From Paracoccus acridae (GTDB lineage: Bacteria; Pseudomonadota; Alphaproteobacteria; Rhodobacterales; Rhodobacteraceae): DNA of 64,000 bases. The stretch covers positions 124,001 to 188,000 of the forward strand of contig NZ_BMIV01000001.1 of NCBI RefSeq assembly GCF_014642735.1. Reading direction: 5' to 3'. A program made the position numbers and the translations under genes. Under the pieces are notes generated by a model that was not told where the DNA came from, ran no database searches, and saw only the letters and a list, made by a program, of their open reading frames with translations. This document shows, one piece after another, positions 44,921-53,843 of this stretch (the stretch's first letter is position 1; each line of letters starts with the position of its first letter).

Positions 44921-45636
44921 TCCGCAGCACCGACTTGGCGGCACTGGTGGCAATGCTGCCCGCCGCCGCCCTGGCGCAGGACGGGTTCGGGCAGGTCGCC
45001 CAGCAGGTGGGACAGGGCCTGGGCCAGAACGCCGTGCTGCTGGTGGGGGCGCTGACGGCGCTGTCTCTGGCGCCGGCCATCGCCATCATGGTGACCTGCT
45101 TTCCCTTCATCGTCACCGTGCTGTCGATCCTGCGCCAGTCGATCGGCCTGCAATCCTCGCCGCCCAACATGCTGATCGTCAGCCTGGCGATGTTTCTGAC
45201 CTGGTTCATCATGGACCCGGTCCTGCGCGAAGCCTGGGCGGTCGCGGGCGCACCCTTGCAGGACGGCTCGATCACCCTGGGCGAGGCGATCCGGCGCGGG
45301 ATCCTGCCCTTCCAGGACTTCATGGCCGCGCGCACCGATCCCGACACTTTGGCCGGCCTGGCCGAGATCGCGCCCGGCAGCGGCGATCGCAGCACGCAGC
45401 TGTCGGTGCTGATCCCGTCCTTCATGCTGTCGGAAATCCAGCGCGCCTTCGAGATCGGCTTCCTGATCGCGCTGCCCTTCCTCATCATCGATCTGGTGGT
45501 GTCGGCCGTGCTCATGTCGATGGGCATGATGATGGTGCCGCCGGTCGTGGTGTCTCTGCCTTTCAAGCTGGCCTTTTTCGTGGCCGTGGATGGCTGGTCC
45601 ATGATCGCGGGGGCCCTGGTGCGCAGCTATCAATAG
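44917..45636 (+). CDS. fliP: Flagellar export apparatus protein FliP
   Basis: 239 aa. A cleavable signal (MIRSTDLAALVAMLPAAALAQ) precedes four membrane helices. SIGLQSSPPNMLIVSLAMFLTWFIM (about residues 68-92) and LIPSFMLSEIQRAFEIGFLIALPFLIIDLVVSAVLMSMGMMMVPP are the two classical FliP signatures. It forms the export pore with FliQ and FliR. Last gene of the rightward arm; bioM begins 67 nt on. Confidence 0.96.
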   Translation: MIRSTDLAALVAMLPAAALAQDGFGQVAQQVGQGLGQNAVLLVGALTALSLAPAIAIMVTCFPFIVTVLSILRQSIGLQSSPPNMLIVSLAMFLTWFIMDPVLREAWAVAGAPLQDGSITLGEAIRRGILPFQDFMAARTDPDTLAGLAEIAPGSGDRSTQLSVLIPSFMLSEIQRAFEIGFLIALPFLIIDLVVSAVLMSMGMMMVPPVVVSLPFKLAFFVAVDGWSMIAGALVRSYQ

Positions 45637-45703
45637 GTGGTCCGGGGTTGCGCGGCTACGGCGTTCCGGGCAAATCCGGGCCGGGACGTCAGGAGGCCGG
45701 GGC

Positions 45704-46462
45704 ATGGCGGCAGGATCCAAGGAACAGCCGGGGACGCGGCCGCGGATGAGCGTGGATCTGCGCGGCATCGGCGTGACCCTGGCCGGGCGCGCGGTCCTGC
45801 GGGACGTGACGGCCCGACTGGCCGAGGGGCGGATCGGCATCGTCGGGCGCAATGGCTCGGGCAAGACCACGCTGGCGCGAGTAATCGCGGGCCTGATCGT
45901 GCCGGATGCGGGCGATGCGCGGACCTTTGGCATCGACATGGCGAAAGACCGCCGCGCCGCCCTGAAAGACGTTGGAATCATTTTCCAGAACCCTGATCAC
46001 CAGATCATATTCCCGACCGTGATCGAGGAAATCGCCTTTGGCCTGGCCCAACAGGGCCTGCGCCAGTCCCAGGCCGAGGCCGAGGCGCAGCAGATGCTGG
46101 TCCGCTTCGGCAAGGCGCATTGGGCGGATGCCGCGACGCACAGCCTGTCGCAAGGGCAGAAGCAGCTTTTGTGCCTGATGTCGGTGCTGGCAATGCGGCC
46201 GGGGGTGATCGTCATGGACGAGCCCTTCTCGGGCCTCGACATTCCGACGCGGCTGCAACTGATGCGCTATCTGGACGGCATTGCGGCGCAGGTGGTGCTG
46301 GTCACGCATGATCCCGCCCAGGTGCGGGGCTTTGACCGGATCCTGTGGCTGGAAGGGGGGCGTCTGATTGCCGACGGTCCGCCTGCGCAGGTGCTGCCCG
46401 CCTTCGAGGCGCAGATGCTGGACTGGGGAGGCATGGATGATCTCGCTCACCTCGCCCATTAG
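45704..46462 (+). CDS. bioM: Biotin ECF transporter ATPase BioM
   Basis: 252 aa ABC ATPase of the energy-coupling-factor type. Walker A is GRNGSGKTTLA, the Q-loop IIFQNPDHQIIFPTVIEEIAFG (the ECF-specific NPDxQ), the signature LSQGQKQLL and Walker B VIVMDEPFSGLD. Linkage to bioN and bioY fixes biotin as the substrate. ATG 45704 has a perfect AGGAGG 7 nt upstream; ATG 45746 is an alternative. No BioR-type box was seen upstream. Confidence 0.92.
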   Translation: MAAGSKEQPGTRPRMSVDLRGIGVTLAGRAVLRDVTARLAEGRIGIVGRNGSGKTTLARVIAGLIVPDAGDARTFGIDMAKDRRAALKDVGIIFQNPDHQIIFPTVIEEIAFGLAQQGLRQSQAEAEAQQMLVRFGKAHWADAATHSLSQGQKQLLCLMSVLAMRPGVIVMDEPFSGLDIPTRLQLMRYLDGIAAQVVLVTHDPAQVRGFDRILWLEGGRLIADGPPAQVLPAFEAQMLDWGGMDDLAHLAH

Positions 46463-47054
46463 GACCTGGGCGCACCGGGTGCCGGCGGGGTTCAAGCTGC
46501 TGGCGCTGTCGGTGCTGACGGTGCTGTTGTTCCGGCTGGACCTGACGGGGCTTGTCTTGGCGGCCCTTGGGGTCGCCTGCCTTTATCTGTCCGGGGGCCT
46601 GGCCTTCGCCGCGCAGGGGGCGCTTCATCTGCGGATGCTGTGGCCTTTCCTGCTGCTGATCGCCCTGTGGCATGGCGTGACGGGCCAGATCCAGGCGGGC
46701 GCGGCCATTGCGCTGCGCCTTCTGGCCGCGCTGGCGCTGGCGAATTTCGTCACCATGACCTCGCGGCTGACCGACATGATCGCGGTGCTGACCTGGCTGC
46801 TGGCGCCGCTGCGCCGCCTGGGTCTGTCCACCCGCGCGGTCGAACTGGCCATCGCCATGGTGTTGCGCTTCACCCCGATGCTGGTCGAGAACGGGCAAAG
46901 GCTGGCGATGTCCTGGCGGGCGCGGTCGCGCCGGCGGCCGAACTGGCGGATCGTGATGCCGATGGCCGCCTTGGCACTGGACGACGCCGACCATGTGGCC
47001 GAAGCTTTGCGCGCGCGGGGCGGGATTCTGCCCGACATCCACCGGAGGGACTGA
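46437..47054 (+). CDS. bioN: Biotin ECF transporter transmembrane protein BioN
   Basis: 205 aa. Four to five hydrophobic helices precede a cytoplasmic coupling region containing LAMSWRARSRRRPNWRI and ALRARG, the A-R-G motifs that CbiQ/EcfT-type proteins use to dock the ATPase. It overlaps bioM by 26 nt; ATG 46437 has GGGGAGG just upstream. Confidence 0.88.
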   Translation: MISLTSPIRTWAHRVPAGFKLLALSVLTVLLFRLDLTGLVLAALGVACLYLSGGLAFAAQGALHLRMLWPFLLLIALWHGVTGQIQAGAAIALRLLAALALANFVTMTSRLTDMIAVLTWLLAPLRRLGLSTRAVELAIAMVLRFTPMLVENGQRLAMSWRARSRRRPNWRIVMPMAALALDDADHVAEALRARGGILPDIHRRD

Positions 47055-47056
47055 GA

Positions 47057-47602
47057 ATGGAACGAGGCATGACCCGGATCGCGCTGTTCGCGGCGCTGAT
47101 CGCAGCCCTAGGGCTGATCCCCAGCCTGACGCTGGCCTTCGGCGTGCCGATCACCGCGCAAAGCATGGGGGTGATGCTGGCGGGCGCGATCCTGGGCGCG
47201 AAACGCGGCGCGCTGGCCGTGCTGCTGTTCATGGTGCTGGTGGCGCTGGGCCTGCCGCTGCTGGCGGGCGGGCGCGGGGGGCTTGGGGCCTTTGTCGCCC
47301 CGACCTCGGGGTTTTTCCTGGGCTGGCCGGTCGCGGCCTTTGTCATCGGCCTGATCGTGGAACGGCTGCGCAGCGGGCCGCTGGCGGTCACGGTCGCGCT
47401 GGCCTCGATCATCGGCGGCATCCTGGTGATGTATGGCTTCGGCATCGTCGGGATGTCGATCGCGCTGGACAAGACCCTGGCGGAATGCGCGGTGCTGGTC
47501 ACGGCCTTTGTTCCGGGCGACATCGTCAAGGCGGTGCTGACCGGGCTGATCGCGCAGGCCCTGGCCCGTTCCCGGCCCGCCGCCCTGTTGTCGCGACAGT
47601 AG
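47057..47602 (+). CDS. bioY: Biotin transporter substrate-capture protein BioY
   Basis: 181 aa with about six membrane helices. The BioY signature FGVPITAQSMGVMLAGAILGAKRGALAVLLFMVLVALGLPLLAGGRGG spans about residues 28-76, and SGFFLGWPVAAFVIGLIVER follows. It binds biotin in the membrane and docks with BioMN. It starts 2 nt after bioN. With no bio biosynthesis genes here, the cell may rely on uptake, but this cannot be judged from the window. Confidence 0.93.
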   Translation: MERGMTRIALFAALIAALGLIPSLTLAFGVPITAQSMGVMLAGAILGAKRGALAVLLFMVLVALGLPLLAGGRGGLGAFVAPTSGFFLGWPVAAFVIGLIVERLRSGPLAVTVALASIIGGILVMYGFGIVGMSIALDKTLAECAVLVTAFVPGDIVKAVLTGLIAQALARSRPAALLSRQ

Positions 47603-47627
47603 AACGGCCGGAATTTTCGGTGAAAGA

Positions 47628-47642
47628 TCAAAGAGTCTTTGA
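47628..47642. promoter_or_regulatory. Perfect 15-bp palindrome upstream of the polyamine-type ABC operon
   Basis: TCAAAGA-g-TCTTTGA lies 25 nt after bioY and 122 nt before the binding-protein gene. It is symmetrical around one base, AT-rich against its surroundings, and has no T-run, so it reads as a regulator site rather than a terminator. The regulator is unknown. Confidence 0.4.
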
Positions 47643-47764
47643 CCTGTCACGCGGCAGGGATATGCTTCGGGGCGGTTGACCGGCGCCCATGGGGGCGGAC
47701 GGTCAGGTTCCTGCCGTTCCAGGGGAAAGGCCCTGCCGGACGGCGCTATTGGGGGTTGTTAGAC

Positions 47765-48889
47765 ATGAGCAGACTTGATCGCCGCGGGCTTCTGAAGGGC
47801 GCGGGTGCCGCCGCGGGCCTGGCCCTGGCCGCGCCGCTGGTGGCGCGTCCGGGCTTTGCCCAAGGCTCGGGCACGGTGAACATCTTCGCTTGGTCGGGCT
47901 ATCTGAACGACGAAATCCTGGGCGCCTTTGAAAAGGCCACGGGAATCAAGCCGAACTATACCGGCTATGGCACGAATGACGAATTGCTGAACCAGTTGCG
48001 CGCCAACAATGGCGGCGGCTTCGACCTGATCTGGCCGACGGTGGACCGGGTCCCGAACTATGTCGAATTCGGCCTGGTCCAGCCGGTGGACGAATCCAAG
48101 ATCGAGGTGGCGAAGGTCCTGCCGAGCGCCTGGGAAAATTCGACCAACCTGGGCGCGGTGGTGGACGGCAAGCGTTACCAGGTGCCGACCGACTGGGGCA
48201 CCGAGGCCGTGGCCTTCGACCGCGACCAGATGCCGCTGGAATACGGCCAGGCCTCCTATGGCGATATCTGGGGCGAATCGGCGGCAGGCAAGGCCACCGT
48301 GCGCGCCCATTCCGCCCTGGTGGGCCTGGGCCTGTGGCTGGAAGCCGAGGGCAAGCTGCCGCGCCCGCTGCTGGACGCCTTCACCAGCCCCGAAGCGCAG
48401 GTCGAGATCTTCGACGTGATCCTGGCCGAGGCCGTGGCCCGCAAGGGCAACATCATCCAGTTCTGGAACAACGAGAACGAGGCCCAGGGCGCCTTCCGCG
48501 TCAATGGCGCTGCCGTGGGCCAGACCTGGGACTCGACCGCCGCCGCCCTGTCCAAGGAAGGGCTGCCGGTGGGCTTTGTCGCGCCCAAGGAAGGCGCGCT
48601 GGCCTGGATGGAAGGGCTGTCGATCCCGGCCGGGGCCGAGAACCTGGACAACGCCTATGCCTTCATCAACTGGTTCCTGACTCCGGAAGCGGGGGCGATG
48701 TACACCAACGCCACCTCGATCAACTCGACCGCCGTCGGGTCGGCCGACCTGCTGTCGGACGAGGCAAAGGCCTTCTTCGCCGCCGCCTATCCGGGCGACG
48801 CGCTGGAGAAACTGTGGTGGTGGCCGATCCAGGAAAGCTGGTACATCACCAAGCGCAACGAATACCAGGACCGCTTCCTGTCGGCCTGA
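47765..48889 (+). CDS. Polyamine-type ABC transporter substrate-binding protein (PotD-like)
   Basis: 374 aa. The Tat-like signal is LDRRGLLKGAGAAAGLALAAPLVARPGFA. The mature part begins VNIFAWSGYLNDEILGAFEKATGIKPNYTGYGTNDELL, the PotD/PotF pattern. FDLIWPTVDRVPNY and the Trp-rich WWWPIQESWY near the C-terminus fit a polyamine or related cation pocket. Ligand is inferred from family and from the permease types downstream. A perfect stem-loop begins 8 nt after the stop. Confidence 0.87.
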   Translation: MSRLDRRGLLKGAGAAAGLALAAPLVARPGFAQGSGTVNIFAWSGYLNDEILGAFEKATGIKPNYTGYGTNDELLNQLRANNGGGFDLIWPTVDRVPNYVEFGLVQPVDESKIEVAKVLPSAWENSTNLGAVVDGKRYQVPTDWGTEAVAFDRDQMPLEYGQASYGDIWGESAAGKATVRAHSALVGLGLWLEAEGKLPRPLLDAFTSPEAQVEIFDVILAEAVARKGNIIQFWNNENEAQGAFRVNGAAVGQTWDSTAAALSKEGLPVGFVAPKEGALAWMEGLSIPAGAENLDNAYAFINWFLTPEAGAMYTNATSINSTAVGSADLLSDEAKAFFAAAYPGDALEKLWWWPIQESWYITKRNEYQDRFLSA

Positions 48890-48897
48890 TGACGCAT

Positions 48898-48921
48898 GGG
48901 ACAGGGGGCAGCCCCTGTCCC
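48898..48921 (+). repeat. Intercistronic stem-loop after the PotD-like gene
   Basis: GGGACAGGGG and CCCCTGTCCC form a perfect 10-bp stem around GCAG. There is no T-run and the operon continues 23 nt later. It probably protects the upstream message end, raising binding-protein output relative to the ATPase. Confidence 0.7.
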
Positions 48922-48944
48922 CACCAAGAACACACGGGGGATGG

Positions 48945-50009
48945 ATGTCGCATTCGGTCGAGCTTGACGGGATCGGGATGAGTTTCGGTTCGACGCGCGC
49001 GGTCAGCGACGTGTCCTTCACGGTCGGGGCGGGAGAGTTCTTTTCGATCCTCGGGCCCTCGGGCTGCGGCAAGACCACGATCCTGCGGATGATCGCGGGG
49101 TTCCTGGAACCGACCGAGGGGCGCGTGCTGATCGGCGGGCGCGACATGCGCGGGCTTGGCCCGAACCAGCGACCGACCGCGATGATCTTCCAGTCGCTGG
49201 CCCTGTTCCCGCTGATGCCGGTCTGGGAAAACATCGCCTTCGGGCTGGAGGCGCGCGGCATGGGCAAGGCCGAGCGTCGCAAGCGCGCCGATGACCTGCT
49301 GCGGCTGATCGCGCTGGAAGGATACGGCGACCGGATGCCGGGCGAGTTGTCCGGCGGGCAGCGCCAGCGTGTCGCCATCGCCCGCGCGCTGGCTGTCGAA
49401 CCCGATGTCCTGCTGCTGGACGAACCCCTGTCTGCGCTGGACCTGAAGCTGCGCCAGCACATGCGGGCGGAACTGCGCAGCCTTCAGAAGCGCACGGGCG
49501 TCACCTTCATCTATATCACCCATGACCAGTCCGAGGCGCTGGCCATGTCCGACCGCGTGGCGGTGATGTCGGCGGGCCTGCTGCAGCAGGTTGCCACCCC
49601 GCGCCAGCTTTACGACAACCCCGCCACCCCCTTCGTCGCCAGCTTCGTGGGCGAGACGAATGCGATCAAGGGCCGGGTCAGCGCCATCGGCGACGGCGTG
49701 GCGCGGGTCGATACCGCACTTGGGCCGCTGCACGGGCGGGCGGATGGAACCCTGGCCATCGGGCAGGCCGCGACGCTTTATGTCCGCCCCGAGGCGCTGG
49801 TGCCCGGCGTCGGCGCCAATACCCTGCGCGCCCGTGTCAGCCGCATGGATTTCGAGGGCGCCTTTGCCCTCGTCCACGGCCAGTTTTCCGACGGGGCGGC
49901 GCTGACGGCGGCGGTGCCTTCGACCCGGCTGGCCGATGCCCCCGCGCCGGGAACGGATGCCAGCTTCTTCTTCGCCCCCGAACATGCGGTGGTGCTGGCC
50001 GATGCGTGA
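48945..50009 (+). CDS. Polyamine-type ABC transporter ATP-binding protein (PotA-like)
   Basis: 354 aa. Walker A GPSGCGKTTILR (about residues 38-49), Q-loop FQSLALFPLMPVWEN, signature LSGGQRQRVAIARAL, Walker B VLLLDEPLSALD and the H-loop THDQSEALAMSDR are all present. A C-terminal TOBE domain (about 265-345, LYVRPEALV) is typical of PotA/FbpC-type ATPases. It overlaps the first permease gene by 8 nt. Confidence 0.92.
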   Translation: MSHSVELDGIGMSFGSTRAVSDVSFTVGAGEFFSILGPSGCGKTTILRMIAGFLEPTEGRVLIGGRDMRGLGPNQRPTAMIFQSLALFPLMPVWENIAFGLEARGMGKAERRKRADDLLRLIALEGYGDRMPGELSGGQRQRVAIARALAVEPDVLLLDEPLSALDLKLRQHMRAELRSLQKRTGVTFIYITHDQSEALAMSDRVAVMSAGLLQQVATPRQLYDNPATPFVASFVGETNAIKGRVSAIGDGVARVDTALGPLHGRADGTLAIGQAATLYVRPEALVPGVGANTLRARVSRMDFEGAFALVHGQFSDGAALTAAVPSTRLADAPAPGTDASFFFAPEHAVVLADA

Positions 50010-50883
50010 TCTTTACGCGCGCTTCGGCGGGGGCCTGGCGACGATCTTCTTGTCGCTGGTGTTGATCTGGCTGGCGGCCATGGTGCTGGCGCCGAACCTG
50101 ATGATGATCGACTATGCCCTGCGGCCGAACCTGCCCCCCGCGCAGATCGGGTCCGAGGCCGATACCTGGTCGCTGGACAATTTTCTGTATCTGGCGAATG
50201 AAGGGGTGCATCGCGCGATCTTCTTCAAGACCGTCTGGGCAAGCGCCCTAGTCGCGGCTTTGACCCTGGTCGTCTGCTATCCCATCGCCTTCTGGATGGC
50301 GCAGCGCGCAACGCCGGGGCAGTTGTCCATCGCCCTGATGCTGGTCATCATCCCCTTCTTCATTAACGAGGTTCTGCGCACGCTGGCCTGGTTCATCATC
50401 CTGGCCTATCGCGGGCCGCTGAACGCGGTGCTGCAGGGGATCGGGCTGATCGACGCGCCGATCCGCTGGCAGGGCGACGGCGGCGTGCTGGCGGGGATGG
50501 TCTATGCCTATATCCTGTTCATGCTGCTGCCGATCTATAACGCCATCGAAAGCCTCGACCGGTCGCAGCTCGAGGCCGCGCGGGATCTGGGATCGCCCAC
50601 CTGGCGGACGCATTGGCGGGTGGTCATTCCCCATGCCAAGGCGGGCATCGCCACGGGCTGCGTCTTCACCTTCATGCTGGCCGCCGGATCCTATGTCGCG
50701 CCCGCGCTGCTGGGGTCGCCGGGAAGCCGCTGGTTCACCGAGATCATCTACAACTGGTTCTTCGAAGGGGGCGACTGGAACCGGGGCGCGGCCTATGCGC
50801 TGACGCTTCTGGTGCTGTGCCTGGCGGTGGTGCTGGTCACGCTGCGGCTGTTCCGGGTCAACCTGACGGATGTGGCGAAATGA
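50002..50883 (+). CDS. Polyamine-type ABC permease (PotB-like)
   Basis: 293 aa with six membrane helices. The EAA loop is EAARDLGSPTWRTHWRVVIPHAKAGI (about residues 191-216), which docks on the ATPase. NEVLRTLAWFIILAYRGPLNAVL is typical of PotB-class permeases. Start ATG 50002 overlaps the ATPase gene; the next permease overlaps by 4 nt. Confidence 0.9.
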   Translation: MRDLYARFGGGLATIFLSLVLIWLAAMVLAPNLMMIDYALRPNLPPAQIGSEADTWSLDNFLYLANEGVHRAIFFKTVWASALVAALTLVVCYPIAFWMAQRATPGQLSIALMLVIIPFFINEVLRTLAWFIILAYRGPLNAVLQGIGLIDAPIRWQGDGGVLAGMVYAYILFMLLPIYNAIESLDRSQLEAARDLGSPTWRTHWRVVIPHAKAGIATGCVFTFMLAAGSYVAPALLGSPGSRWFTEIIYNWFFEGGDWNRGAAYALTLLVLCLAVVLVTLRLFRVNLTDVAK

Positions 50884-51683
50884 CGGCGGATCGCATTTTC
50901 CGGGGCCTGTTCGTCCTCTATCTGCTGGCCTTCGTGATCTATCTGTTCGCGCCCCTGCTGATCATGTCGGTCGCGGCCTTCAACACCAGCCGCTTTCCCA
51001 CCGTGATCCCCTGGCAGGGCACGACGATGGACTGGTTTTCCGCCATGTGGGCGGATGCCGCGATGTGGAGGGCGCTTTGGACCTCGGCCATCGTGGCGGT
51101 GCTGGTGGTGGTCGTCGCGCTGCCGGTGGGCACGGCCGCCGCCCTGGTTCTGACCACGCTGCATTCGCGGGCGCGCAGCGTGGCCTATGCGGTGATGGTG
51201 TCGCCCTTGCTGACGCCGGGGGTGGTGATCGGGATTTCCACGCTGATCCTGTGGCGGCAGGTGGGCGTGGGCGGGGGGATCGCGCTGATCGTGGTGGCGC
51301 AGACGACCTTCATCATCTGCTATGTGATGCTGATGGTCATGGCGCGGCTGCAACGCTTCGACCGCACGCAGGAGGAAGCGGCCCTTGGCCTGGGCGCGTC
51401 GCGGGTGATGGTGTTCCGCCGGGTGCTGCTGCCCTTCCTGCGGCCTGCGCTTCTGGCATCCGGGGGACTTGCGATCCTGCAATCGGTCGAGAATTACAAC
51501 ACCACCCTGTTCGTGCGCGGCTTTGAAACGCCGCTGACCGTCTTCATCGCCACCAAGGTCCGCACCGGCCTGACCCCCGCTGTCAACGCCCTGGCACTGG
51601 TCATCATCGCCGCCACCATTATCGGCGCCATCGCATACGAGATCGCTCGGCGCCGGCAGGTCACAGCGCGGCCGCGTTCCTGA
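50880..51683 (+). CDS. Polyamine-type ABC permease (PotC-like)
   Basis: 267 aa with six membrane helices. The EAA loop is EEAALGLGASRVMVFRRVLLPFLRPAL (about residues 164-190). NTSRFPTVIPWQGTTMDWFSAMW is the PotC-type periplasmic segment. Its 3' end overlaps the 3' end of the LysR gene by 23 nt on the opposite strand. Confidence 0.9.
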   Translation: MTADRIFRGLFVLYLLAFVIYLFAPLLIMSVAAFNTSRFPTVIPWQGTTMDWFSAMWADAAMWRALWTSAIVAVLVVVVALPVGTAAALVLTTLHSRARSVAYAVMVSPLLTPGVVIGISTLILWRQVGVGGGIALIVVAQTTFIICYVMLMVMARLQRFDRTQEEAALGLGASRVMVFRRVLLPFLRPALLASGGLAILQSVENYNTTLFVRGFETPLTVFIATKVRTGLTPAVNALALVIIAATIIGAIAYEIARRRQVTARPRS

Positions 51684-52605
51684 TCGGGCTGCGCGACATC
51701 TGCGCCACCGCGTCCCGCAGGCGTTTTCCCAAGGGCGACAAGGGGCGGCGCTTCAGGTCCAGCAGGAAATAGGGCGACACGCGAATGGGCCGGGGCGTCG
51801 GGATGATGGTGAAGCCCGCCCCGACCGGCGGCTGGATCAGAAGCTCGGCCACCTCGTGCGAGACCGGAGTGATCGCGTTCGTCTGCGCCAGATATGCAAT
51901 CGTCAGCAGAAGCGACGGGCTGTTGACGATGTTGGCGGGTTCCGACAGGCCCACGCTTGCAAAGGCCGCCAGCGTCGCCTCGCGGATGGGGGCGCCCCGC
52001 TGCTGCATGATCCATTCCTGGCTTGCCAGTTCGGTCAGCGTGACCAGTTGCGCCCGGGCAAGCGGGTGATCGGCGCGGGCCATCAGGGCCACCTTTTCAT
52101 CCGACATGGGCAGGATGTTGAAGCTGTCGCTGTCGAAATCCGGCAGGATGCGACCCAGCACGAAGTCCATCTCGCCAGCCGCCAGCTGCATCAGCAACTC
52201 TCGCGAGGGCATCACGTCCACGGTGATGTCGGCGCCGGGGCTTTCTTCCTTGATGCTGCGGATCGCGCTGACAAGATAGCTGATCGCAGGCCCCGTCACC
52301 GCGCCGACCCGGACCGACCCGGCATAGCCGCCGCGCAGGGCGTTCACATCGGCCTCGATGCTGGCCATCTCGCGCAGGATGACGCGGGCGCGCCGCAACA
52401 CGGCGGTGCCGATCTCGGTCGCCTCCATCCCCTTGGGCTGGCGAACGAACAGGGCGGCGCCGACCTGGCGTTCGGCATCGGCCAGCATCCGCGAGGCTGC
52501 GGGCTGGGTCATGGCCAGCTGGTCGGCCGCCATCTGCAACTGGCCGTGCAGCGCGATCTCGTGGACCAGGCGAAGTTGGGCGGGTTTGAGCGCGCGAAAC
52601 GACAT
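51661..52605 (-). CDS. gbpR: LysR-family regulator (GbpR-like)
   Basis: 314 aa. The helix-turn-helix is LKPAQLRLVHEIALHGQLQMAADQLAMTQPAASRMLADAERQVGAALFVR (residues 6-55). The effector domain runs from about 95 to 300 (GSVRVGAVTGPAISYLV). It is divergent from chvE, matching the gbpR-chvE order of Agrobacterium, where GbpR turns chvE on in response to arabinose, galactose or fucose. The name is by synteny. The 119-nt intergenic region should hold its operator; no clear T-N11-A site was picked out by eye. Confidence 0.8.
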   Translation of the reverse strand: MSFRALKPAQLRLVHEIALHGQLQMAADQLAMTQPAASRMLADAERQVGAALFVRQPKGMEATEIGTAVLRRARVILREMASIEADVNALRGGYAGSVRVGAVTGPAISYLVSAIRSIKEESPGADITVDVMPSRELLMQLAAGEMDFVLGRILPDFDSDSFNILPMSDEKVALMARADHPLARAQLVTLTELASQEWIMQQRGAPIREATLAAFASVGLSEPANIVNSPSLLLTIAYLAQTNAITPVSHEVAELLIQPPVGAGFTIIPTPRPIRVSPYFLLDLKRRPLSPLGKRLRDAVAQMSRSPIRNAAAL

Positions 52606-52724
52606 ATCTATTTGGTTATCCAGGCCGGCTATTTTCTCATTTTACTGTCATGCCACCTTTGCGCTAGATCTTTCTGACCTATGAGGGATGCGCGGCCAGC
52701 GACGCCGCGCCAGGGAGGATACAG

Positions 52725-53780
52725 ATGAAGTTCAGAACCGCTGCGGTCGCGCTGGCGATCGGGGTTTCGTGGCTGGCGACCGGTGCCATGGCCGAAACCA
52801 TCGGCATCGCCATGCCGACGAAATCGTCGGCCCGCTGGATCGACGACGGCAACAACATGGTCAAGCAGTTGCAGGAAGCAGGCTATGACACCGACCTGCA
52901 ATATGCCGAGGATGACATCCCCAACCAGTTGGCCCAGGTCGAGAACATGATCACCAAGGGCGTCGATGTCCTGGTGATCGCCGCCATCGACGGCACGACC
53001 CTGTCGAACGCCCTTGAAAACGCCGCCGCCGCCGACATCAAGGTCATCGCCTATGACCGCCTGATCCGCGGGTCGGAACATGTCGACTATTACGCGACCT
53101 TCGACAACTTCAAGGTCGGCGTCCAGCAGGCGACCACCCTGGTGGACGGACTGAAGGAACGCTTCCCGGACGTGAAGCCTTGGAATGTCGAACTGTTCGG
53201 CGGCAGCCCCGACGACAACAACGCCTTCTTCTTCTATGACGGCGCGATGTCGGTCCTGCAGCCGCTGATCGACGACGGATCCATCGTGATCGGCTCGGGC
53301 CAGACCGGGATGGAGACCGTGGGCACGCTGCGCTGGGATCCGGCCGTGGCGCAGGCGCGCATGGACAACCTTCTGTCCTCGAACTATGCCGACAAGCAGG
53401 TCCATGGGGTGCTGTCGCCCTATGACGGGCTGTCCATCGGCATCCTGTCCTCGCTCAAGGGCGTGGGCTATGGGTCGGGCGACATGCAGATGCCCATCGT
53501 CACCGGCCAGGACGCCGAGGTCCAGTCGGTCAAGTCGATCCAGGCGGACGAGCAGTATTCCACCATCTTCAAGGACACCCGCGAACTGGCCCGCGTCACC
53601 GTGGGCATGGTCGATGCCGTCCTGAAGGGGACCGAGCCCGAGATCAACGACACCGAAACCTATGACAACGGCGTCAAGGTCGTGCCGTCCTATCTGCTGG
53701 AGCCGGTGCCGGTGACGAAGGCCAACATCAAGGAGGCTCTGGTCGACTCCGGTTACTACACCGAAGACCAGCTGAAGTGA
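52725..53780 (+). CDS. chvE: Monosaccharide ABC transporter substrate-binding protein ChvE, copy 1
   Basis: 351 aa. Signal peptide [23 protein letters not shown]. The mature part begins [22 protein letters not shown], the ChvE pattern, with [31 protein letters not shown] and [19 protein letters not shown] shaping the sugar pocket. ChvE binds arabinose, galactose, glucose and others. GGAGG lies 7 nt before ATG. A stem-loop follows the stop by 7 nt, then a second ChvE gene. Confidence 0.92.
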   Translation: MKFRTAAVALAIGVSWLATGAMAETIGIAMPTKSSARWIDDGNNMVKQLQEAGYDTDLQYAEDDIPNQLAQVENMITKGVDVLVIAAIDGTTLSNALENAAAADIKVIAYDRLIRGSEHVDYYATFDNFKVGVQQATTLVDGLKERFPDVKPWNVELFGGSPDDNNAFFFYDGAMSVLQPLIDDGSIVIGSGQTGMETVGTLRWDPAVAQARMDNLLSSNYADKQVHGVLSPYDGLSIGILSSLKGVGYGSGDMQMPIVTGQDAEVQSVKSIQADEQYSTIFKDTRELARVTVGMVDAVLKGTEPEINDTETYDNGVKVVPSYLLEPVPVTKANIKEALVDSGYYTEDQLK

Positions 53781-53787
53781 CCCTTGC

Positions 53788-53811
53788 GGGGCGGGCCAAA
53801 GCGTCCGCCCC
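53788..53811 (+). repeat. Intercistronic stem-loop after chvE copy 1
   Basis: GGGGCGG and CCGCCCC form a 7-bp perfect stem around a 10-nt loop, 7 nt after the stop and before the next gene; no T-run. Confidence 0.6.
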
Positions 53812-53843
53812 CCGATCGACCGGCACCTTGGGAGGGGATGCGA

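Noticed and set aside
45637..45703. BioR-type operator before bioM
   Set aside because: No TTAT-N2-ATAA palindrome is present in the 67-nt gap.
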